From the NCBI GenBank assembly GCA_015680905.1, contig CM027383.1, positions 84,167,001-84,231,000 on the forward strand: 64,000 nucleotides of DNA, in the 5' to 3' direction. This stretch comes from Coptis chinensis. Taxonomy: Eukaryota; Streptophyta; Magnoliopsida; Ranunculales; Ranunculaceae. The notes beneath the pieces were generated by a model, which was not told the origin of the DNA, did no database searches, and worked only from the letters and a program-made list of their open reading frames with translations. Both the position numbers and the translations under genes were made by a program. Numbering within the stretch: the first letter of the stretch is position 1; the number at the start of each line of letters is the position of its first letter. Of this stretch, positions 10,511 through 22,947 are shown piece by piece.

Positions 10511-13500
10511 ATGGCAGACAGGGACAAGCGCCCCATGAATCCTTGCGAGGATCATCCTTCAAACCATGAGAAGCATAATTCTGATCCAGTCCAAGATAGG
10601 TTGACCGTTCAACCACCACCTGCCTTTCGAGTACTACTTCAACTTTGTTATGAATTTTACTACTCTTTGTACTTGTGTGATGTCCGTTGCTTTTCTTGCC
10701 TTCTTCTGTATTGCTTAGTATTGACTTAATCTTTTCTGATTTCTCTTTATTAAGCAACCCACCCGACCAAATGTGGATAAGGGCAAGCGCCCAATGCACC
10801 CATCTGAGGAACCTTCAAACCAAAAAAGACGTATTTACATTCCCCCCGAAGATAGGCTGAATCTTCAGCCACCTCGTGCCTTCCAGGTCTTACTTCAGTC
10901 ACCTCAGGACTTACTATCTATACATCATTGCTTTGATGCATTCCTCTTATTTTATATTTCTTTATTGTTCAGCGCCCAACGGATGACATTCCTTCCTCTC
11001 TTCAACCATCTTCTGGTGCTCAGGTCAGCTTTGTCAATGTGTTTTATTCTACCATCGTTTACGATTATTTCTCCACCAAACTGTATTATAGTGTCTATCG
11101 TGTTACTATAGAGCTCTTACTTTTTGGCTCATTTTTTTATTGATTTTATTTTTGAAATTTCTTATTGTCATCACTACTCCAACACATTTATAGCTATTAT
11201 TCTTTTGCTATAGATATTAACAAAAAGAATGATGGCACAACGTGTTAGAAGGGAACGAGAAAAACAACTTAAACAAAACAATTACTTGCGTTGTTTGTTC
11301 GCACAATCTACCACACCAGTCTTACCCGGTTTCCAGCGGCTACCTGGGTCCTCACAAAATATCCTTCCTCCAAATCTACGTACTCCACCTCAAGCTGTGA
11401 GACGCCCAACTCACCATAGCCCTATTACACCTATTCCGGGATTCGAGCTACTCACTTCCTCTGAATCTCTTCAACGAGTCGTGGGACATCTTAATCCTGT
11501 AAGACTATTTACAGATGTCCTCCCATCACGTGCTCAGACTGATTCCGCGATGAGTCATCAAAATGCAAGGTATTTAAATAGGCAATTATTTGTTACCTAT
11601 ATGATCTTGACTTTTACAATAAACTCTTACATGTATTCCCTACAGTATGCCCCCCGAAGTCTTCAACCTCATCATTACTTCATGCGATACCACATCCAAC
11701 AACATCAAATGGTGCTTCAACATTGCATCACCAAAATGCAAGGTATACAGCTGTTCTTATCGAAACATTGATCATTATTTGCACCTTCATCTAATTTGCT
11801 AACACGTCCACTATATTTGCACCTTCGTCTACTTTGCTTACACGTTCGCTATTATGTAGACAACAACAATATGATGGAAATGATGACATGACAGACGATG
11901 AAGATGATGTACTTCCTTCTAATGTTCTTAACCGTCCAATTGAACAAGGACGTCACTCTTTAGGGGAAATGAATGTTCAGTGTCCTTTCTGCCATGCACT
12001 TCATTGGAAAGCCGAACGGTTAAGTAGATCGTCGCTAGCAAATCCTCGGTTTGGGACTTGCTGTTTACAAGGGAAAATAAAAATGCCTCCATTGCAGACG
12101 TTGCCTGCTGCCCTTAAAGCTTTGTACGAGGGAGATGATCGCAAGTCAAAGTCTTTTCGAAAGTATAGAAGACAATACAATCAGGCGTTTGCAATTATAA
12201 GTCTAGGTGCTGATGAACGTGTCTTTGTTGGTCGAGGTCCACGACCTTTCACTATACATGGAGAACTACGGCACCGAACAGGAGCTCTTATTCCCGATCT
12301 AGGCAAACAGGTAACGTACTCTCAACTCTATATTTATGATCCAAGTGCAGCATTGGATATTCGACAGCTTCTGAATCCTAATCTGGATGTAGATGTTCTT
12401 AGGATCCTGCACGAAACTATGCTCCAATATAATCGTTTCTCTGACACTTTCCTCCATGCATACGAGGTTCTTAGATCGGCTTCTGTTGGGAATAATGAAA
12501 ATCTCAACATCCATACTTATTTACATTACAAAGTCGACCATTTGTCGACGCATCGCTACAACTTGCCATCAGCTGATGAGATTGCTGTTATTTTACCTGG
12601 AGATGGCAGTGAGCGGAACAGTATGCGAGACATTGTGATTTATCTTAAAGGAGGAAATGAATTTGTTCATATATCGATCCGCCATCCAAATTACTTACCT
12701 TTGCACTATGTGTTAATGTTTCCTCGTGGAGAGCTTGGGTGGTCACGGATCCGAGACGCTCGGACCCCTTAACTTCAACCACCACTGCTGACCGCCTCAC
12801 ACAGATGGACTTCTATTCTTATTTACTGTTTCAGCGCCCCAGTGAATATTCTTCTATTCTGCGAGGGAAAAAACTGTTTCAGGAATTCTTAGTTGATGCA
12901 TGGGCTGCCACTGAACAAAACAGATTACGGTACTACAGATTTAGGCAAGATGTACTTCGTGTTGAATTATATCAAAATCTCACTGATGTCCCAGCAGAAA
13001 CCTTAGATCCAGATCAAGTTGGAAGGCGGGTAGTTCTACCAGCATCATACGTCGGCAGTCCAAGGCATATGTTTGAGATATTCCAGGACTCAATGGCTAT
13101 AACTTCGGTTCAACAACCATCCGGATATATTCCTCACCATGACTGCGAACCCGCGTTGGGAGGAAGTTATTAAGGCCTTGCGTAAAACGAAACCGCTATC
13201 GATCGACCGGAAGTGGTAGCCCGTGTGTTTGAACTAAAGCGAAAAAGCCTTAATGAGAGATATCGAGACAAGGGTGTGCTTGGTATTGCTTTGTTGCACA
13301 TGTTTACACAATCGAATTTCAGAAACGTGGTCTACCACATATGCACGCCCTTATATATCTTCGACATCAAGACAAAATTCGTGCCCGCTTTCGGGTTGAC
13401 CACATTGTTTGTCTTTGAATTTCGATCCGATATCGAACCTGAATTGTTCCGCCTTGATCAAGTATCAAATGTATGGTTCATGGGCGTGTGGCTTAAAAAA

Positions 13501-16149
13501 TCCAAGTTGTCCATGTATGGTAAATAGGCATTGCAAAAATCAGTATCCCGTGCTTTTCGAAAATGTTACGACCATGGATAAGACCGATATCCTATCTACC
13601 GTCGTCGCGACATAATCGCAAGAAATATAATGTTAGAGGGCATGAAGTTGATAATAGGGATGTTGTTCCATACAATCCTTATCTTTCTAAGATGTTCGAT
13701 TGCCATATTAATGTCGGTTTGTCCGGATATCGTTGTGTCAAATACATTCACAAGTACATATTCAAAGGACATGACAGGACAACAGTGGTGTTCAATGACT
13801 TGGATGAGATATGATACAACAATATTTAGATGCACAATATATCGGGCCACCTGAAGCGGTTTGGAGGTTGTTTGGGTTTTCTCTTCACCAAGAGAAGCTG
13901 GCTATTGTGAGATTAGCACTTCATCTCCCTGGAATGCACCGAGTGGTTTACAATCCTAATGAATCAACGGATGCTATTCTCTTAAGGGCTCAGCAACAAA
14001 AGTCAACTCTAACTGCATTTTTCGAGCGGTGTGCTTCAGATCCTGATGCACGAGGGCTTACATATCAAGAATTTCCAGAACATTATGTTTGGAGTAAAAT
14101 GTGGCATAGATGGACAAAAGGACTCAAGCACCGCTATTGGCGAATGTACTTTGCAAGTCCTAACTCGGTGAGCGGTTTTATTTGCGGTTACTTCTAACTG
14201 TTGTAAAAGTCCGCAATCCTTTGATGATCTAAAGAGAATTGGGAATGGTCCTCCGCTTCGTACTTTCAAAGAAGCGTGTGTTATGCGTGGACTTCTTGGA
14301 GACGACAGCGAATGGGTACAATGTTTACAAAAGGCTGCAATCATGCAAACTGGGTATCAACTTCGTCGACTTTTCTGTACTATTCTCACGGAGTGCAATC
14401 CGGTGCAACCCGAAGCCTTATGGAATGAATTTTGCGAAAGCATTTGTGATGACCTCCCATACAAGCTTCAAACCATGTTCTTCATTCCTCATCCTACAGA
14501 TGCACAGGTACAAGATTATGGCTTATTTCTCCTAAATGATATTCTCTACGAGTCAGGTGGTAGAACTCTAGCTCATTTTCCTACAATGCCGCTCCCAATT
14601 AGAAATTGGAGCTTGGTTGTTGGGAACAGACTTATATGGGAGAAAAGGCAATTTCAATTTGATCCACACAATGAAGAGGCACACACCAATGCCATCCACT
14701 TAAATGTTGAGCAACACTTTGCATATAGTGAAGTGACAGATTCAGTAGCTCATAACAGCGGACGACTATTTTTCCTGAATGGAGCAGCCACACAGGAAAA
14801 ACTTTTGTTTACAACACCATTGCTGCTACATGTCGTACTTAAGGACACATTGCTATTATGGTGGCTTCATCCGGAATAGCTTCTTTGCTATTGGCAGGTG
14901 GTCGGACTGCTCACTCAACCTTTTGCATCCCATTAGATATTATGGATAACTCTGTATGTGGGTTCAGTAAGCGTTCACCACAAGCTGAATTATTCAGACA
15001 AGCTAACCTAATCATATGGGATGAGGTCCTGATGCAAAACAAGTTCTGTTTGGAAGCTGTTGATCGCACACTTCGTGATATTCGAGACAATGGCAACCCA
15101 TTCGAGGGGATTACTGTGGTTCTTGGTGGTGACTTCCGTCAATGCCTACCAGTTATACCCAGAGGGGCCCGAGAGCAAATTGTTCTTGCTTCCTTGCGAT
15201 GCTCTTTTCTTTGGAATCACGTCAATGTTCTCACCCTGGTACAGAACATGAGATTAGAGCGTGGCACTTATGAGAATTTACTATTTGCAGAGTTCTTAAC
15301 AAAGGTACGAAAATTTATGTCATAATTTATAATATTCCTATTAGAATTCTCATTATATTCTATTTCACATTTTATGTCATCAGGTTGGAAACGATCCTGA
15401 AGCGGTTATTGAGCTACCCTCAACGATCCATCATTGTGTAAATCTTCAGGACCTGATTTTTGCTACTTATCCTCATTTGGATGAAACTTCCACTGTCACC
15501 CCTGACTATTTAACTGAACGGACAATTCTTTCTGCGAGGAATGATGGTGTCAATGCCATTAATGCAGCAGCTTTACGCATGTTCCCAGGAGAAACTAGGA
15601 CTTTTCCGTCACGACAAGTTGGATGAGGCAGATGCAAATAATCCAAGAAATATTAATCAGTATCCAAATGAGTACTTAAACTCACTTGATCCCACGGGTC
15701 TGCCACCATTTCGACTCAAGCTAAAAGAGGGTTGTCCAATAATATTGCTGCGCAATATTGCCCCCAGAGATGGGTTATGCAACGGGACTCGCTTGATGGT
15801 GTTGTAATGTCAACCACACGTTATCTGGGCCAGAATTCTTACAGGTGAAAAATCAGGTAACCGTGTATTTATTCTAAGGATCTCTTTGTCACCTTCCTCT
15901 TCAGATTTTCCTTTCAATATGTCAAGAAGACAATTTCCTATCCGTTTGGCTTATTCCATGACTATAAATAAATCACAAGGACAATCCATGAAGTTTGTGG
16001 GAATCGATATTCGAACTGAAGTTTTCAGCCATGGCCAGTTATATGTGGCATTATCCAGGTGCACTTCCGCAGCCCGCATAAGTATTCTTCTACCTCCAAA
16101 CGCTGAAAAGCTTACTACAAATGTCGTATACCCTGAAGTCTTGCTTTAA
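10511..16149 (+). pseudogene. Helitron Rep/PIF1-type helicase, broken
   Basis: In order: two related leader exons (10511-10630 and about 10760-10886) with KRPMxP and PP-FRV/FQV; a short exon to 11022; the N-terminal region (11229-12772) with a CPFCHALHW zinc motif; the Rep part with the HUH motif (PHMH, histidines at 13338-13340 and 13344-13346) and two tyrosines in KYIHKYIFKG (13743-13757); and a PIF1-type helicase (about 14750-16149) with Walker B IIWDE, then [17 protein letters not shown] and [17 protein letters not shown] intron fits 15303-15383. Frameshifts lie near 12750, 13150 and 13400-13560. The Walker A motif has lost one base (about 14787), and a TAA follows at 14840-14842. Intact proteins of this family nick and unwind DNA for rolling-circle transposition; this one cannot be made in full. 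Confidence 0.9.
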
Positions 16150-16489
16150 GTATTTGTCAGGTCAGTGCATAAGTAATTTATTTTCCTTATTATTTGTTTT
16201 ATTTTATTTTCATGGTTGTTTACATTTACTTATTCAACAAGTTGATCTATTTGCACTCACTTTATTATTAATTCTTTTTTCCTTCCTTCTTAGTGTCATT
16301 GTTTTTGTGGATGGATACATGCTTAGCTACTGGTTTGCTTCCTTGAACCATCATATACTTGCCTCCTTATTGACACTTCTGAAATTTTCACAGGCCAATG
16401 ATTCCATTACTTCAGTCCAAAATCATTTCAAGTCTCCATCAACAAAAATAATCAAGACTACCCACAATTCAAGATAAGTGATTAATGTC

Positions 16490-16960
16490 CACCAGCTAGA
16501 GGTTCATGCATGGATGGCTTGGTTGGGTTGTTGAAGAGGTTACTAATTGCATTCTTCACTCTCGATTTGGGAATAGTGTGTTCTCCAGTTCCAAGTTTCA
16601 ACTACTGCTGCCAATGTGCTTGAGACGGAAATTTCATGTGAATGCTACAATCTCTTTATAGCCACATTTTGAATTTCTCATGATGATGATCCCGATGTCC
16701 TGCCTGGTTTTGGTTGCTGGATGTTAGAAGTCACTTTGTATGGTGCAATTTACCCTGTCTCCGAAATTTTCAAAATGATTCTTTGTCATGATGATGAAAA
16801 GCTTCCTTAGTATTCATATTCACACATGCCTTAGTTTCCTTTGAAGAGGCACTAGAATCTTTTATTATTATTTTTTTTTTATGGTGAAAAAGGCCTAGAA
16901 TGAATTTGGTTTTTGGTTTGAACTGTGAGACTTGACAGGTTCTATTTTCATTCATACCCA
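16490..16960. other. Helitron region downstream of helicase, nothing recognised
   Basis: No convincing reading frame, repeat or RNA. It lies between the helicase pseudogene and the first hairpin array and may be 3' untranslated sequence or captured DNA. Confidence 0.4.
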
Positions 16961-16964
16961 CAAT

Positions 16965-17430
16965 AGGTATGAACATTGATTGTTCATATCTACCCATGCT
17001 GAACATCAGCTATGAACATTGATTGTGGCTATGAAAACATGAACCTAAAACAGATATGAACAATAACTGTTCATATCCCAAATTATGAACATTAGCTATG
17101 AACAATAGGTATAAACAAAACAGATATGAACAATAAATGTTCACACCCAAAACAGATATGAACATTGATTGTTCATACCTTCTTTAGGTATGAACATTGA
17201 TTGTTCATACCAGGTATGAACAATCCGTGTTCATACAAAAAAAACATGAATCCATAACAAATATGAACATTGATTGTTCATACCCAAAATATATATGAAC
17301 AATAAATGTTCATACCCAAAACAAACATGAACATTGATTGTTCATACCCAAAACATATATGAACATTGATTGTTCATTTTTTGAGAATAGCCAAGAAAGA
17401 TCGTGGAGCATTAGGCACGGGCATACCCTT
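16965..17430. repeat. Hairpin-repeat array A and a damaged Helitron 3' end
   Basis: The array holds many copies of a ~21-bp palindrome: TATGAACA, a 5-nt loop (TTGAT or ATAAA), then TGTTCATA, separated by short linkers such as CCCAAAACATA. The tail TTAGGCACGGGCATACCC continues into TTTTG instead of CTAGT, so the terminus appears mutated or this is an older copy. Confidence 0.85.
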
Positions 17431-18050
17431 TTGTATACAAGTCCATTTAACTTCTTTAATTACGTAACAGATATAAAAGTTAGTTTTTAGTGCAACAATA
17501 ACACTTATAATGGTGATAAATTCAATAATCTTTGAATTTTTTAGAAAAACTTTAAGTACAACTCATAAATTGTGCGTATGCATGTATTAATTTCCATTTT
17601 AAATCGAACAAGAGTACATTATACTATACATACATACATACGATCTATATAAATATATATTACACACTAAATTTTAACATATACAGTGTATTAATTAATT
17701 CCGGTTCGGTTTTAATTCTGCTATTAACATTTTTAAACCCATAACCGCTATAAACAGTTCTAATTCCGATTCGGTTTTGGGTAATTAGATACTCATACAC
17801 ACTCTAGCTCCCAAACATATATATGATACTCACAAAGTAATATTTTCTTTGCTTGGGATTAAGAAGAGATAATCAAAAGCTCCTGCACATAACTGCAAAG
17901 TTTGGTGGACGTTTCTGCTTTGTAGCAGGTGGAATATTTTAAAACAATGGAATTGAAAATTAGGAAATGAGATATGACAAAGTTCTGGTAAACACACCTG
18001 GGCAACCAATGGATAGACAAAGATTGATATGCGTACCACATACTTAATGG
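17431..18050. other. Spacer between hairpin arrays, possible captured fragment
   Basis: AT-rich DNA at 17431-17830, then 17860-18050, whose minus strand gives short open frames in two registers next to a possible AG acceptor (CAG near 17997). None resembles a known protein. It may be an untranslated or exonic piece of a captured gene. Confidence 0.3.
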
Positions 18051-18054
18051 TTAT

Positions 18055-18375
18055 TAACAATAGGTATGAACAAAACAGATATGAACAATAAATGTTCACA
18101 CCCAAAACAGATATGAACATTGATTGTTCATACCTTCTTTAGGTATGAACAATCCGTGTTCATACAAAAAAAAACATGAATCCAAAACAAATATGAACAT
18201 TGATTGTTCATACCCAAAACATATATGAACAATAAATGTTCATACCCAAAACAGACATGAACATTGATTGTTCAACATATATGAACAATAAATGTTCATA
18301 CCCAAAACATATATGAACATGATTGTTCATTTTTTGGGATAGCGCCGCAGGCGCGTCGAGGTCTCATGGTTGTGT
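18055..18375. repeat. Hairpin-repeat array B and truncated Helitron tail
   Basis: Same TATGAACA...TGTTCATA units as array A, in nearly the same order as its second half. It ends with GGATAGCGCCGCAGGCGCG and GAGGTCTCATGG, then leaves the family before a CTAG terminus. Confidence 0.85.
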
Positions 18376-18831
18376 CCGCTTATTTAACACCCAAAATAAA
18401 GGCAATTAATGAAGTTAAATATTTTTAAAAAAAATCACAACAAAAAAAGAAGATGATGTTAAAGTAAAAAAAGAATATTGAGTTGGTGTATAATCTCACC
18501 AATTGAAGATTGGAACCATATATTCGTTACTACATTATCATCACACCTGTATAATAAAATAGTTTGGTTTTTTCAAAGTGAAGCCTATATCATTTATCAG
18601 AAAGGTTATGATGAGAAAACAGTTTTGGGATATCCGACGTTCTCAAGGTTAAAGATTTAACCAGTACATAGTAGGCCGGTTTCGAAATGACATTTAAATG
18701 GGCTTCTAAATATCAATTGGGCTCGGGTCAGCCCACCAAATAAAACCCAACTTCTCCAAACATTTACGAACACACAAGATAAGGTACTTTCTCGTTTCTT
18801 CTTCACACTCGACTCTTTTTTCACTCTCGAA

Positions 18832-19150
18832 ATGGCAATGGCAGGCGCCAATTTCTCATTCTCCTTGTTCAAATGCAAAGAAACTACGCCCTCTCATTCT
18901 TCTTCTTTGTTCACTTTCAACTTGCCCACTTGTAAAAAAACCTTCACTTCAACTCCCAACAAAACTGTTTTTTCCAAGAGAAAAGATTTCCTCAGGAGAA
19001 ACTCTTCTTCCATTGGTGAAACTAAAGATGAGATAAGAAAAGAAAAAATATACAGGCCATTGTTTTTCTTTTTCTGTTTTGAGTAGTGGCCTTATTTTGT
19101 TCTGTTTTGTGAGCTAGATTGAAGCTGTTCCTCAAAAGAGATTGAAAGAT
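18832..19150 (+). pseudogene. Captured 5' exon(s) of a plastid-targeted protein gene
   Basis: An ATG at 18832 opens MAMAGANFSFSLFKCKE, followed by a Ser/Thr/Lys-rich, acid-poor stretch (STPNKTVFSKRKDFLRRNSS) that reads as a chloroplast transit peptide. It then becomes acidic (GETKDEIRKE). A second exon-like piece, IEAVPQKRLKDDKQQSS, follows an AG at 19118-19119. Both stop at hairpin array C, so only the start of the parent gene is present. About 50 bp of promoter-like or untranslated sequence precedes the ATG. The parent gene was not identified. It sits between two Helitron tail arrays, as expected for gene capture. Confidence 0.5.
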
Positions 19151-19177
19151 GATAAGCAACAGAGTTCTGTGATAAGC

Positions 19178-19655
19178 AATAGGTATGAACATTGATTGTT
19201 CATACCTACCCATGCTGAACATCAGCTATGAACATTGATTGTAGCTATGAAAATATGAACCCAAAACAGATATGAACAATAACTGTTTATATCCCAAATT
19301 ATGAACATTAGCTATGAACAATAGGTATGAACAAAATAGATATGAACAATAAATGTTCACACTCAAAACAGATATGAACATTGATTGTTCATACCTTCTT
19401 GAACAATCAATGTTCATACCCAAAAAAAAACATCATCCAAAACAAATATGAACATTGATTGTTCATACCCAAAACATATATGAACAATAAATGTTCATAC
19501 CCAAAACAGACATAAACATTGATTGTTCATACCCAAAATATATGAACAATAAATGTTCATACCCAAAACATATATGAACATTGATTGTTCATTTTTCGGG
19601 ATAGCGCCGCAGGCGCGTCGAGGTCTCGTGGGCCGTAGGCACGGGCATACCCTAG
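19178..19655 (+). repeat. Hairpin-repeat array C and intact-looking Helitron 3' terminus
   Basis: This array repeats the first and second halves of array A nearly unit for unit. It finishes with GGATAGCGCCGCAGGCGCG, a GTAGGCACGGGCATACC stem region and CTAG (19652-19655) before T, the expected Helitron end. Confidence 0.85.
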
Positions 19656-19696
19656 TATATAACAAGGTCAAACAGAGATTATTTATTGAGTTAAAT

Positions 19697-19866
19697 ACCC
19701 CGGATATCCTCATAGGGGCCTTGGCCGAGACCGTTGGATCGAGATCAACGGTCCGAAAATCAAAACAAACCTATATTCTCTCTCTTCCTTTTTGTTTTTG
19801 ATTTTCGGACCGTTGGATTTTGGATCCAACGGTCTCGGAACACTCATCCCTATAGGGATATTCTCG
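19697..19866. mobile_element. MITE-like imperfect palindrome
   Basis: The left arm (GAGACCGTTGGATC...CAACGGTCCGAAAATC) and right arm (GATTTTCGGACCGTTGG...CCAACGGTCTCGG) are reverse complements. The outer parts GGATATCCTCATAGGGG and CCCTATAGGGATATTC pair less perfectly. The whole would fold into one ~170-bp hairpin. No clear target duplication was found. Confidence 0.65.
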
Positions 19867-19984
19867 TGGTAGCCCAGATCTTATTTTAATGATACAACTA
19901 AAACGTAGTATTTACATATCGTACTTCGTACTTTCGAGTATTCACGAGAAATCATGTGGGCTTTGCCCGTGCAGGTCAGAATCC

Positions 19985-21346
19985 ACAGTGTGATTCAATT
20001 ATTACGATGAACTCAAACTTCTGGAGGCATTGTAGGACTAAACTACAAGCATGCATAGTTGGAAATTATTGGAGCTTCTCAATGGAAATGTCGGAGATTT
20101 TATAGAGAATTGGGGTGAACATCACAAAGCTTCAACAGCCAAACTCATCTCAAGTTGACTCAAGAGTGTGGAAGCCATCTACCTCAGGTCAGTTCAGCGT
20201 AGCAACAACACATGAAGCAATAAGGAAAAAAGGAGCTAAAGCAAACTGGTCAGACTTCTGAGGTGGGGGTGGGGGTAATACTAGTTAACTCGCTGGAAAA
20301 TCTTACAGGGAGTCATGCACACGGATGATAAACTAAGAAGGATGTTGTATGTGTCAGCAGCATGAAGAAATTCAAGAGCACATTTTGATCAGTTGTAAAT
20401 TTGCGAAGGCACAATGACACTCTTTACGAAGTAAGTTCCAGTTGAGAAGATATATCAAATGGTATTCTTGATGCGTGCTAGAACAGAAGTCCACTCACTA
20501 AAGATATATGGTCAACAACAACTATAGCTTGTCTTGTAGCCGTATGGAAATTTAGAAATAAAGTAATGTACGATGGCAGTAGAGGGCATGCTGGAGAAGT
20601 TCGCGTCAAAGTCATGTTAGCCATTAAAAGAAAGAGTGTGCCAATAATTGAATGGGACTATGAATAACACCATTCAAGACTTAACAACACTACATGTCTT
20701 GAGACTGGAGAACAAGTTGAGAAAAGCCCCATGCACCCTTGAGTGCTATTGGACAGCGCCACTATAGAATGTAATCAAAGTGAACTCAGATGGTTGTGCA
20801 AGGGGAAACCCGAGGACTTCAGGTTGGGGCGTAATGCTTAGAATACACACTAGTGAGATAGTGGGATCTGGCATTGGTGGGCTTGGCATCTCCACGAGTT
20901 ACATATCCGAATCACAAGCAATAGTTGAAGGCATCTCTTAAGCAATCGAGTTAGGCTGGCGCAACATATGGGTGGAATCTGATTCTACTGCACTGTCAAG
21001 GCCTTTCACTCAGACAAGGTACATTGGAAGGTGAAGTGACAATGGAACAAATTGAAGACTCGAGCAAATATAATGGTAACAAGCACCTAAAGAAAAGCGA
21101 ATTTTGGAGCAGATTAGTGCGCAAAGAAAGGTGCTACACTCCCACTTGGAGAGAAACAATGGTGGACCGAAAGACTTGCATTCGTTCACAGAGTAGAAAA
21201 CCAACACTCTACATATTTCCAATTTAATATGTAATTTTACATTGTATCTTCTTACTAAATGTTGGAGAGCCTACACAGGGCTCTCACAAATGTAAACTGT
21301 AATTTTTCTTTTGCTCAATACAATTAGCCTTTTAAGCAAAAAAAGT
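19985..21346 (+). pseudogene. LINE retrotransposon relic: zinc-finger and RNase H end
   Basis: The sequence keeps pieces of the 3' end of a plant LINE polyprotein. Near 20130-20260 it reads SRVWKPSTSGQFSVATTHEA. Near 20320-20420 there is a reverse-transcriptase zinc-finger remnant ending EIQEHILISCKFAKA. At 20770-20995 an RNase H domain is recognisable: VNSDGCARGNPRTSGWGVML, SESQAIVEGIS and WVESDSTAL retain the three acidic catalytic positions. It is interrupted by an in-frame TAA (20939-20941) and other breaks. The copy ends at a short A-run near 21340 after TTTTGCTCAATACAATTAGC, a common plant LINE 3' end. The 5' part, including the reverse transcriptase, is missing, as is usual after incomplete insertion. 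Confidence 0.75.
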
Positions 21347-21536
21347 ACTTGTGTGTATATGTAAGTATGTAACTATATACGGGACTACGGGAGGTCTGAA
21401 AATAGAGATTTTGCTCCAAGCTCAATGCCGCGCATAAATTTGCCCACTTGCACTTCTTTATTTGTTTTTTGAGCTGACGAGATAAAAGTTGAATAGTTTG
21501 CTAGTTTTACCCCCTCCAGAACTTAGGCCAATTAGC

Positions 21537-21538
<2 letters not shown>

Positions 21539-21573
<35 letters not shown>

Positions 21574-21576
21574 CCT
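21539..21576. repeat. (CA)n microsatellite
   Basis: About 16 CA units followed by a C run, inside the left arm of the fold-back element. Confidence 0.95.
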
Positions 21577-22034
21577 CTTTCATCTAGAGGTTTACCCCCC
21601 AAGATCACACCACATTCAAGTCAACTGTTATCTTTTTGGTCAATGCATATAAAAAGATTTCATTGCCCTTTGCCCTTTTAATAATTTTATAGCTTTACCA
21701 ACTCCCTCCCCTCCTTTAGGCCAATTAGTTTTATCCCCCCAGTTCTTTCATCTAGAGGTTTATCCCCCATAACTTAGGCCAATTAACTTTACCCCCCTAG
21801 TTCTTTTTTATTTTTAGAGGTTTACCACCCCCCCACCACCACAACACATCCAAGTTAAGTTTGATTGTAATATTTTTTGTCAAGACAAATGAAAAAACTC
21901 TAATGCCCTTTTCTAGATATAATTACATAAATACCCTATGACTTTGGCAAATACAAAATTGGAATTCAAATCATCTATGACACATGTCACGATCTTGTGA
22001 ACCATATTCGATGGCTATACACCATCACTACCAT

Positions 22035-22434
22035 CTAGGGGTGCAAACGGATAGGTTCGGATTCGGATATGGTTGCATCCGAATCCGAATCCAAATCTGA
22101 ATCCGAATCCGAAAATTTATGCCGATATCCGAACCTGTATCCGAATCCGATGAATATTAAAAAAATTATCTGAATCCAATTTCGGATATCCGAATCGGAT
22201 ATCGGATAATATCCGATCCGAAAATTAAAATTTTATTTGCTTTGAATAATTCATTTTACCACTATAAAAACTAATATAAATATATATATTTATCATTTAT
22301 TATTATTATTTTGTTATTACAATTTTATATTATTAGTTTATAATTTTATATAATATTTTATACAATAAAAAATAAATAAATAAATTATATATTTTGTTAT
22401 ATACCAATCCTTATCAAATGATATCCACACCCTT
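22035..22434. mobile_element. AT-rich insert in the fold-back loop, hAT-MITE-like
   Basis: It starts TAGGGGTGCAAACGGATA and ends ATATCCACACCCTTA, short hAT-like inverted ends. The left part repeats the hexamer GAATCC(G) many times (22060-22220); the rest is AT-rich. An 8-bp target duplication is not clear, so it could instead be the natural loop of the fold-back element. Confidence 0.4.
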
Positions 22435-22748
22435 AGAGTGGTGTATGACTGTCAGATAGAGTTCACAAGATCATGACATGTGTCATAGATGATTTGAATT
22501 CCAATTTTGTATTTGCCAAAGTCACAGGGTATTTATGTAATTATATCTAGAAAAAGGCATTAGAGTCTTTTCATTTGTCTTGACCAAAAACATTACGGTC
22601 AAACTCAACTTGGATGTGTTGTGGTCTTAGAGGGGTAAACCTCTAAATGAAAGAACTAGAGAGTAAAGCTAATTGGCCTAAGTTATGGAGAGTAAATCTC
22701 TAGATGAAAGAACTGGGGGGATAAAGCTAATTGGCCTAAGTTCTGGGA

Positions 22749-22947
22749 CGGGGGGGGGGGAGGGGGGGTAAAGCTAGAAAACTATTAAAATGGCAAAGGG
22801 CAATGAAATCTTTTTATATGTATTGACCAAAAAGATAACAGTTGACTTGGATGTGGTGTGATCTTGGGGGGGGGGGGCGTAAACCTGTAGATGAAAGAAC
22901 TGGGGGTAAAGCTAATTGGCCTACGTTCTGGAGGGGGGGTGGGGGGT
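22749..22947. repeat. Three long G-runs
   Basis: Runs of 7-11 G occur near 22747-22770, 22866-22878 and 22932-22947 in the right arm of the fold-back element, facing C-runs in the left arm. They could form G-quadruplexes and are prone to length errors. Confidence 0.7.

Larger units (their letters stand above)
9320..19655 (+). mobile_element. Decayed Rep/helicase Helitron with captured sequence (limits approximate)
   Basis: The region holds a plus-strand Helitron Rep/helicase pseudogene followed by hairpin-repeat tails. It ends at 19652-19655 in CTAG followed by T, preceded by a GC-rich foldable segment (GCGCCGCAGGCGC, then GTAGGCACGGGCATACC). That is the 3' signature of a Helitron. The 5' end was not fixed: the sequence right after the MULE (TATATTAACAATACAGAGCAG) resembles the 5' start of the other Helitrons here. 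A similar but damaged tail ends near 17428 (ACGGGCATACCCTTTT) and a third near 18375, so several Helitron copies are probably nested or tandem. Confidence 0.6.

Noticed and set aside
13596..13850. Minus-strand frame in the Helitron Rep region
   Set aside because: Antisense shadow of the two-tyrosine segment of Rep.
17400..17430. A functional Helitron 3' end at 17428
   Set aside because: The terminus reads CTTT rather than CTAG/T, so it is at best a mutated end.
16965..19605. CRISPR-like regular repeats
   Set aside because: The units are palindromes with near-constant linkers, not unique spacers, and the context is a plant Helitron.
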